Shown one piece after another: positions 59,215 to 64,000 of a stretch of DNA of 64,000 bases. Both the position numbers and the translations under genes were made by a program. Where the stretch lies: the NCBI RefSeq assembly GCF_028682175.1, contig NZ_JANHKS010000002.1, forward strand, positions 124,001-188,000, read 5' to 3'. The first letter of the stretch is position 1, and each line of letters opens with the position of its first letter. The notes below the pieces were generated by a model. It saw only the letters and a list, made by a program, of their open reading frames with translations. It was not told the DNA's origin and did not search any database. The stretch comes from Pseudomonas putida. Its GTDB lineage: Bacteria; Pseudomonadota; Gammaproteobacteria; Pseudomonadales; Pseudomonadaceae.

Positions 59215-60327
59215 ATGCTTGCTATTACCTCTCCCATCCGAGTCGGCCTGGTCGGCATCGGCAACTGGGCCATGCACGGTCACGTTCGTGTGCTCTCGCT
59301 GTTGCCGCAATATCAAATCACTGCGGTGTACAGCCAGCGTCTGGACAGGGCCAAGGTCGCCGCTGATAAGCTCGGCATTGCCCATGTGGCCGAGTCTCTG
59401 GACGAGTTGGTCAACCACCCCGAAGTCGATCTGGTGGTGGTCCTGACGACCGCGCTGCAACATGAAGAAGCGGTGCGCGCGGCCATCGCCGCCAAGAAGA
59501 ACGTCTACTGCGAGTGGCCGCTGACCACCAGCACCGCCGTCTCGCAGGAACTGGCCTGCCTGGCGAAGCAGGCCGGGGTGCGCACCCTCGTCGGCTTGCA
59601 ACGCCGCCACGCGCCGCACAACCGCTACCTGCAGGATCTGCTGCAACAAGGCTATGTCGGCAAGGTGCGTTCGGTGCGCATCCACGTCAGCATGAATTAC
59701 TTCCAGGCCCTGCGCCCCAACGCCCTGCGCTGGACAGTACCGGTCGAGAATTTCTCCAGCGTGATTTCAATTTATGCCGGGCATTTCCTCGACATGCTGT
59801 TCACCGCCATGGGCTGGCCGGTCAACGTCAGCGCGCTGGTGGTCAACCAGTTCGACACCGTCACCATCAAGGAAACCGGTGAGCGACTGAGCGGCACCGC
59901 GCCGGATCAACTGGTCATCGCCGGGCAACTGGAAGATGGCGCCCTGCTCTCGGTTCACGTCGAAGGCGGCAAACGCAACGGCTCGGGGGTGCAGATCGAC
60001 ATCACCGGCCACGAAGGCGATTTGCGCATCAGCAACGTCTCGGCGTTTGGCGACGTGGGCGATGACTATGTCATCGAGGGCGCACACGGCGATGACCTGC
60101 CCCTGCAAGTGCTGCCGATTCCGGCCAGCTACTCACGCCTGCCAGCCGCTGCGGACCTGCCGTCCTCGGTGCTCGAACTCGCCGAGCTGTATCACGTGTA
60201 CGCCCAGGACCTTGCCGAAGGCACCCACGCCGCCGCGACCTTTGACGATGCCGTGCGCATGCACGCGCTTCTGGACGGCGTACTGGCGTCATCGCAAACC
60301 GGCCGCCGGACGCTGCTCGCCCTCTGA
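59215..60327 (+). CDS. Gfo/Idh/MocA-family protein, Gal80-like
   Basis: A 370-residue NAD(P)-binding protein. The Rossmann loop is VGLVGIGNWAMHGHVRVLSL. In true dehydrogenases of this family the next landmark is E-K-P, with the catalytic lysine; here it reads NVYCEWPLTTS, as in yeast Gal80 and its relatives. Further matches to that branch are TLVGLQRRHAPHNRYLQDLL and IYAGHFLDMLFTAMGW. Without the lysine it may be a sensor or a different enzyme. GGAG precedes ATG 59215. An OYE gene (with a nonsense codon) starts 43 bp downstream and is probably co-transcribed. Confidence 0.9.
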   Translation: MLAITSPIRVGLVGIGNWAMHGHVRVLSLLPQYQITAVYSQRLDRAKVAADKLGIAHVAESLDELVNHPEVDLVVVLTTALQHEEAVRAAIAAKKNVYCEWPLTTSTAVSQELACLAKQAGVRTLVGLQRRHAPHNRYLQDLLQQGYVGKVRSVRIHVSMNYFQALRPNALRWTVPVENFSSVISIYAGHFLDMLFTAMGWPVNVSALVVNQFDTVTIKETGERLSGTAPDQLVIAGQLEDGALLSVHVEGGKRNGSGVQIDITGHEGDLRISNVSAFGDVGDDYVIEGAHGDDLPLQVLPIPASYSRLPAAADLPSSVLELAELYHVYAQDLAEGTHAAATFDDAVRMHALLDGVLASSQTGRRTLLAL

Positions 60328-60370
60328 ACCCCTTTTCGCTGAATACCTGTTCCTTTCTGGAGATCTTCCC

Positions 60371-61504
60371 TTGGCCCCTTCATTGCCATTGAAACTGTTA
60401 TCCAATGCGGTCGTCGGACCGTACCCACTGAGCCATCGCGTGGTGCACGCGCCCATGACCCGGCTGCGCGCAGACCGCGACGACAGCCCGAGCCAGATGA
60501 TGCAACGCTACTACGAGCAACGCGCCTCCCGGGGCGGCCTGCTGATCGTCGAATCCACACACCCTTCGCTGGACAGCCGGGGTTACCTCGGTGCGCCGGG
60601 CATCTACACCGATGCCCATCGGGACGCCTGGAAACCCATCGTCGAGGCCGTGCACGCCAAGGGCGGGGTGATATTTCTGCAACTCGGTCACGATGGCCGC
60701 CAGTCCCACAGCGACCTCAGCAACGGTAAGCCGCCGATTGCGCCGTCGGTGGTGCCGTTCGAAACCAATGCCTTCACCCAGGACGGCTGGGTGCCGGCCT
60801 CCCCTCACCGTGCTGTCGACAAGGACGAGCTGCCGGCGTTGGTCGAGAGTTATCGGCAAAGCGCGCAGCGGGCGCTGGATGCGGGCTTCGACGGCGTCGA
60901 ACTGCATAATGCCAACGGCTACCTGCTGGACACCTTCCTGCAGGACGGCACCAACAAACGCACGGATGAATACGGCGGCCCCATCGAAAGCCGCGTGCGA
61001 TTCCCCTTGCAGGTGCTCGACGCGCTGGTGTCGGTCTAGGGTGCGGATCGGGTCGGTGTGCGCGTGTCGCCGAGTGGCCAGTGGGGTTCGATTTCCGACA
61101 GCAACCCGCAAGCCACTTTCGAATACTTCACGCGCCGGCTGAACGAGTACGGACTCGCGTACCTGCACGTCATCGAGCCGCGCATCAAGGGCACCGACGA
61201 GATCGAGCCTGATCGCCCGCCGGTTGCAGCGGCCTTTCTGCGACCGTTCTTCGACGGCCCGATCATCGCGGCCGGCGGCTTCGATCGCGGCGGCGCCGAA
61301 GCGATCGTGCAATCCGGCGCTGCGGACCTGGTGGCCTTCGGTCGTCACTTCAGCGCCAACCCCGACCTGCCCGAGCGCCTGCGCCACGACTGGCCCCTGA
61401 CCCCTTATGTGCGGGACGCGTTCTGGGGTGGTACAGCGCAGGACTACAACGATTTTCCCGAGTACGGCGCTGAGGCAGAAGCGCTTAGTGACCTTGTGAA
61501 CTGA
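60371..61504 (+). pseudogene. Old Yellow Enzyme (NemA-like), interrupted by in-frame TAG
   Basis: From TTG 60371 (GGAG eight bases upstream) the frame reads a full OYE of the NemA/XenB group: SHRVVHAPMTRLRAD, IFLQLGHDGRQSHSDL, VELHNANGYLLDTFLQ, DGTNKRTDEYGG. At 61037-61039 a TAG stands where the paralogue at 61652-62758 has the Trp of ISVWGSNRV. After it the same frame continues GADRVGVRVSPSGQW through AAGGF, ADLVAFGRHFSANPDLPERL to 61504. A single TGG-to-TAG change thus splits an otherwise complete gene. A strong terminator follows at 61529. It could be a pseudogene, a read-through gene or a sequencing error. Confidence 0.85.
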
Positions 61505-61528
61505 CTCCCCCCCATCCCTCCCCTCAAC

Positions 61529-61554
61529 GCCCGATGTTCAGCATCGGGCTTTTT
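61529..61554 (+). terminator. Intrinsic terminator after the interrupted OYE gene
   Basis: GCCCGATG-TTCAG-CATCGGGC followed by TTTTT, a textbook rho-independent terminator. Confidence 0.9.
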
Positions 61555-61599
61555 ATTGGGCGCTGTCTGGCCGCTGCCCGGCGCTTTTCTTTCATCCAC

Positions 61600-61631
61600 A
61601 AAAAAGCCGACAGCGAATGATCGCTGTCGGC
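61600..61631 (-). terminator. Intrinsic terminator after the OYE gene on the minus strand
   Basis: On the minus strand GCCGACAGCGA-TCAT-TCGCTGTCGGC is followed by TTTTTT, 20 bases after the stop codon of the 61652-62758 gene. Confidence 0.9.
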
Positions 61632-61651
61632 CCGGTGCAACCGCTGGGGTG

Positions 61652-62758
61652 TCAGACCACCGCGGCTTCTTCGTAGAACGGATAATCGATGTAGCCGACG
61701 TCGGTGCCGCCGAAGAAAGTCGGACGGTCGTAGGCGTTCAACGGCAAGTGCTTACGCAATCTCTCCGGCAGGTCAGGGTTGGCGATGAAGTGACGACCGA
61801 AGGCCACCAGATCCGCATCGCCGGCGCGGATGATCGCCTCAGCCGCTTCGCCGTCGAACCCGCCCGCCGCGATGATCACGCCAGGGAAATGCTTGCGCAT
61901 CATTTGCGCAGCCACTGGGGCCGGGTCTGCGTTTTCATCCTCCACGTTGCCGAGGATGCGTGGCTCGATCAGGTGCAGGTACGCCAGGTTCAGCGGCGCC
62001 AGTTGTCGAGCGACGTGGGTGAACAGGCCTTCAGGATCGGCATCGCCCATGTCGCCCCAGGTACCGCTTGGGCCAAGGCGAACGGCGACGCGGTTGGAAC
62101 CCCAGACCGAAATCAGTGCGTTCGTCACTTCCAGCAGAAACCGCGCGCGGTTTTCGAACGAGCCGCCGTATTGGTCGGTGCGCTTGTTGCTGTTGTCCTG
62201 AAGGAACTGATCCACCAGATAACCGTTGGCGCCGTGCAGCTCGACACCGTCGAAACCGGCTTTGACGCCACGCTCGGCTGCCATGCGGAAACTCTCGACC
62301 AACTCGGCGATTTCCTCGACGGTCAGCGCGCGGTTGGGTGTGTTCGGCACCCAGCCTTCCTGGGTGTAAGCGACGCCGCCGTGGAGCACTTCCGACGGCC
62401 CGACTGGAATGCTGCCGTGGGGCTGCACTTCGCTGTTGGACTGACGACCAGCATGGTAGAGCTGCAGGAAGATCTTCGCGCCCTTGGCGTGCACGGCGTC
62501 GGTGACCTGTTTCCAGCCGGCGATCTGGCTGTCATCGAACAGGCCGGGTGCGCCCAGATAGCCGTTGCCGTTGGGCGCGGCTATGGTCGCCTCGCCAATC
62601 AGCAAGCCGCCTTCGGAAGCGCGCTGTGCGTAGTATTCGGCCATCAGCGGACCGGGGCGTGCGCCCTCTTCGGCCCGCATGCGGGTCAGCGGCGCCAGCA
62701 CGACGCGGTGGGAAAAGGTGAAAGGGCCGATGGTGACCGGGGAATGGAGCTTGGACAT
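61652..62758 (-). CDS. Alkene reductase, Old Yellow Enzyme family (NemA/XenB-like)
   Basis: A 368-residue FMN enzyme: FSHRVVLAPLTRMRAEEG, GYLGAPGLFDD, KIFLQLYHAGRQSNSEV, VELHGANGYLVDQFLQDNSN, then KRTDQYGGSFENR, VWGSNRVAVRLGPSGTWGD, and ADLVAFGRHFIANPDLPERL. This is the NemA/XenB group that reduces nitro-esters, nitroaromatics, maleimides and enones with NADPH. It converges on an interrupted paralogue (60371) and lies downstream of a LysR gene on the same strand. An intrinsic terminator follows it. Identification is firm at family level. Confidence 0.94.
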   Translation of the reverse strand: MSKLHSPVTIGPFTFSHRVVLAPLTRMRAEEGARPGPLMAEYYAQRASEGGLLIGEATIAAPNGNGYLGAPGLFDDSQIAGWKQVTDAVHAKGAKIFLQLYHAGRQSNSEVQPHGSIPVGPSEVLHGGVAYTQEGWVPNTPNRALTVEEIAELVESFRMAAERGVKAGFDGVELHGANGYLVDQFLQDNSNKRTDQYGGSFENRARFLLEVTNALISVWGSNRVAVRLGPSGTWGDMGDADPEGLFTHVARQLAPLNLAYLHLIEPRILGNVEDENADPAPVAAQMMRKHFPGVIIAAGGFDGEAAEAIIRAGDADLVAFGRHFIANPDLPERLRKHLPLNAYDRPTFFGGTDVGYIDYPFYEEAAVV

Positions 62759-62866
62759 GATTGCCTCGTTTGGAAAAGGAATAGACGCTTGCCCGCCCGA
62801 AAGTCAGCATCGCTTTCATGGCCTGGGCACTGGCGGCCAGTACAAGGCTTTTCCCGAACCAGATAA

Positions 62867-62905
62867 ACAGCCCAACCGTCACAACAATTCGGACTATTGG
62901 GCTGT
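62867..62905 (-). terminator. Terminator-like hairpin after the LysR gene
   Basis: ACAGCCCAA pairs with TTGGGCTGT across a 21-base loop, with TTT following on the minus strand. It lies between the LysR gene and the OYE gene, suggesting the latter has its own promoter. Confidence 0.5.
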
Positions 62906-62957
62906 AATCCCTCTGAATGTGCGTGGCGCGGTTGGCAATCGGCGACTCATCGTCGCG

Positions 62958-63857
62958 TCAAGGCTGCGCCACCGTTGCGATGTGCTGCTTGAAGTAGTCG
63001 ATCAACACCCGAAGCTTCGGTGTCGCATTGCGGCTCGACGGCCACAGCATCCACAGCGATCCTCTGTGGTCGGTAAACTCCGGCAGCACACGCTCAAGAT
63101 GGCCGTCGCGCAACGCCTGAATCGTTGAAAAGTCCGCCAGACAGGCGATGCCCAGACCTTCAAGCGCCATGTGGGTCAGCGCATCGGTGGTGGTGCAGGC
63201 GATGACCCGGCCCAGTTCCGGGTCAGTGTCGGCGTCCGGATCGCGCACCGGCCAGCGTTCAAGGGAGCCGCTGGCCGGGAATTTGTGCAGCAGGCAGGCA
63301 TGGTCGCGCAGTTGATCCGGGTGGGTGGGTCGGCCACGGCGGGCCAGGTAGTCGGGCGATGCCACCAGTTCCAGCTTGTATTCCCCCAGCTTGCGCGCCA
63401 TCAGCCGCGAATCCGACGGCTGGCCGGTACGCACCACGGCATCGAAGCCTTCTTCGATCACGTCCACCATGCGGTCCGACAGGTCCACGTCCAGCTCGAT
63501 CTGCGGGTAGGCCTGCATGAAACCGGTGAGCAGCGGGAAGATCAGCGTGTTCTGCAACGGCACGCTGATGCGCAACTTGCCGCGCGGCTCGTCGGCCAGT
63601 TGCGACAGCTCGATTTCCGCCTGCTCGGCCTCTTGAATGATGCGTTTGCAACGCGCCAGAAACAGCTCGCCTTCGGCGGTAAGGGTGACGCTGCGGGTGC
63701 TGCGGTGAAACAGCCGCACCCCCAGGCGCTCTTCCATGCGCGACACGCTCTTGCCGACCGCCGAAGACGAAATTTCCATCAGGCGGCCGGCCTCGGTAAA
63801 GCTGCGTGTTTCAGCGACCTGCACAAAGGCCATGATGCCACTGAGACTGTCCAGCAT
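62958..63857 (-). CDS. LysR-family transcription regulator
   Basis: A 299-residue LysR protein: FVQVAETRSFTEAGRLMEIS, then VGKSVSRMEERLGVRLFHRS, TRSVTLTAEG, and an effector domain from GKLRISVPLQNTLIFPLL. It lies upstream of the OYE alkene reductase on the same strand with about 200 bp between, so it may control that gene. A RidA gene lies next to it at the window edge on the same strand. Branch similar to the other CrgA-like LysR proteins in this window. Confidence 0.93.
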   Translation of the reverse strand: MLDSLSGIMAFVQVAETRSFTEAGRLMEISSSAVGKSVSRMEERLGVRLFHRSTRSVTLTAEGELFLARCKRIIQEAEQAEIELSQLADEPRGKLRISVPLQNTLIFPLLTGFMQAYPQIELDVDLSDRMVDVIEEGFDAVVRTGQPSDSRLMARKLGEYKLELVASPDYLARRGRPTHPDQLRDHACLLHKFPASGSLERWPVRDPDADTDPELGRVIACTTTDALTHMALEGLGIACLADFSTIQALRDGHLERVLPEFTDHRGSLWMLWPSSRNATPKLRVLIDYFKQHIATVAQP

Positions 63858-63921
63858 GAGAGCTCCCGACGGAATGGATGATCACGTCGCGCCATTCTAT
63901 GCCCCTGACGGTGGCGGCACA

Positions 63922-64000
63922 TCACTCTGTGGGTTGCACAACCGCAATGGCCTCGATTTCGATCATGGCGCGAGGGTCGTAGAGCGCCTTGATCTCGGCG
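63922..64000 (-). CDS. RidA/YjgF-family protein, C-terminal end (partial at window edge)
   Basis: The last 25 codons before TGA read EIKALYDPRAMIEIEAIAVV then QPTE. DPRAMIEIEAIA is the C-terminal strand of the RidA/YjgF trimer, whose members deaminate reactive enamines and imines made by PLP enzymes. The rest of the gene lies beyond the window. Family assignment rests on this short but distinctive stretch. Confidence 0.82.
   Translation of the reverse strand, partial: AEIKALYDPRAMIEIEAIAVVQPTE

Noticed and set aside
61556..62866. Long plus-strand open frame (over 400 codons) opposite the OYE gene
   Set aside because: It is the mirror of a real GC-rich gene; no ribosome site, no family likeness, arginine- and histidine-rich composition.
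1..64000. CRISPR arrays, tRNA or rRNA genes, insertion sequences, prophage
   Set aside because: No regularly spaced repeats, no cloverleaf-type or rRNA-like segments, and no transposase, integrase or phage structural protein was recognised on either strand.

Overview
The window looks like chromosomal DNA of a Pseudomonas species, most like the P. fluorescens / P. syringae groups. The reasons are GC-rich coding sequence, dense LysR/AraC control genes, a RhaT/RhaM/RhmD-type non-phosphorylated rhamnose locus, a PitA-pyruvate-kinase pair, DUF3455/RskA/ECF genes and NodT/EmrAB efflux genes. I saw no rRNA, tRNA, insertion sequence, prophage or CRISPR array. Functions are assigned by reading motifs and recalling families; no database search was run.

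Layout. 1-5.6 kb: end of a zinc alcohol dehydrogenase, an orphan PAS histidine kinase, a Tat-exported alpha/beta hydrolase, a small monooxygenase-like protein, an NmrA-type reductase and a Dps-like protein. 5.6-7 kb: almost gene-free DNA with one small unknown gene and degenerate repeats. 7-9.5 kb: ECF sigma / RskA-type anti-sigma pair, DUF3455 secreted protein, AhpD-like protein. 9.6-24.4 kb: a long run of small redox units, each with its own regulator (AraC, CGNR, LysR), carrying SDRs, a quinone-reductase-like enzyme, an epoxide-hydrolase-like enzyme, DUF417, an Old Yellow Enzyme (OYE), and NTF2-like and VOC proteins. 24.4-33.6 kb: a complete L-rhamnose oxidation cluster. 33.6-38 kb: gene remnants, unknown genes, a LysR/NmrA pair. 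38-41.6 kb: PitA phosphate transporter plus an unusual pyruvate kinase. 41.7-47.3 kb: MHS transporter, class II aldolase, LysR, a truncated amidotransferase, a PLP serine dehydratase and a small membrane protein. 47.5-49.8 kb: DHA2 exporter with its MarR regulator. 49.9-51.7 kb: SrpA-type catalase (frameshifted), ECF sigma factor, small zinc anti-sigma. 51.7-58.2 kb: flavin monooxygenase and a tripartite EmrAB-OprM-like pump, divergent from an IclR regulator. 58.3-64 kb: pirin, a Gal80-like Gfo/Idh/MocA protein, an OYE gene with a nonsense codon, a second intact OYE, a LysR and the end of a RidA gene.

How the genes work together. The rhamnose cluster has uptake (RhaT), anomer conversion (RhaM), oxidation to the lactone (rhamnose dehydrogenase), hydrolysis (amidohydrolase lactonase), dehydration (RhmD), aldol cleavage (RhmA/YfaU) and lactaldehyde oxidation (AldA). 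It also has a second transporter of the hexonate type. The genes form two divergent arms around one LysR gene. Both arms carry the same two-part control element: a 19-bp dyad, exactly 14 bp, then a shared 19-bp box over the presumed -35.

The most notable unexplained signals are regulatory: this paired rhamnose element; three copies of TAAC-N21-GTTA linking a CGNR regulator, a quinone reductase/SDR operon and a hydrolase; twin 18-bp palindromes before the DHA2/MarR operon; and a 15-bp dyad between the EmrAB pump and IclR. Several genes are broken by single events: a TGG-to-TAG change in an OYE, a one-base deletion in the catalase, an internally deleted VOC gene and a 5'-truncated amidotransferase.
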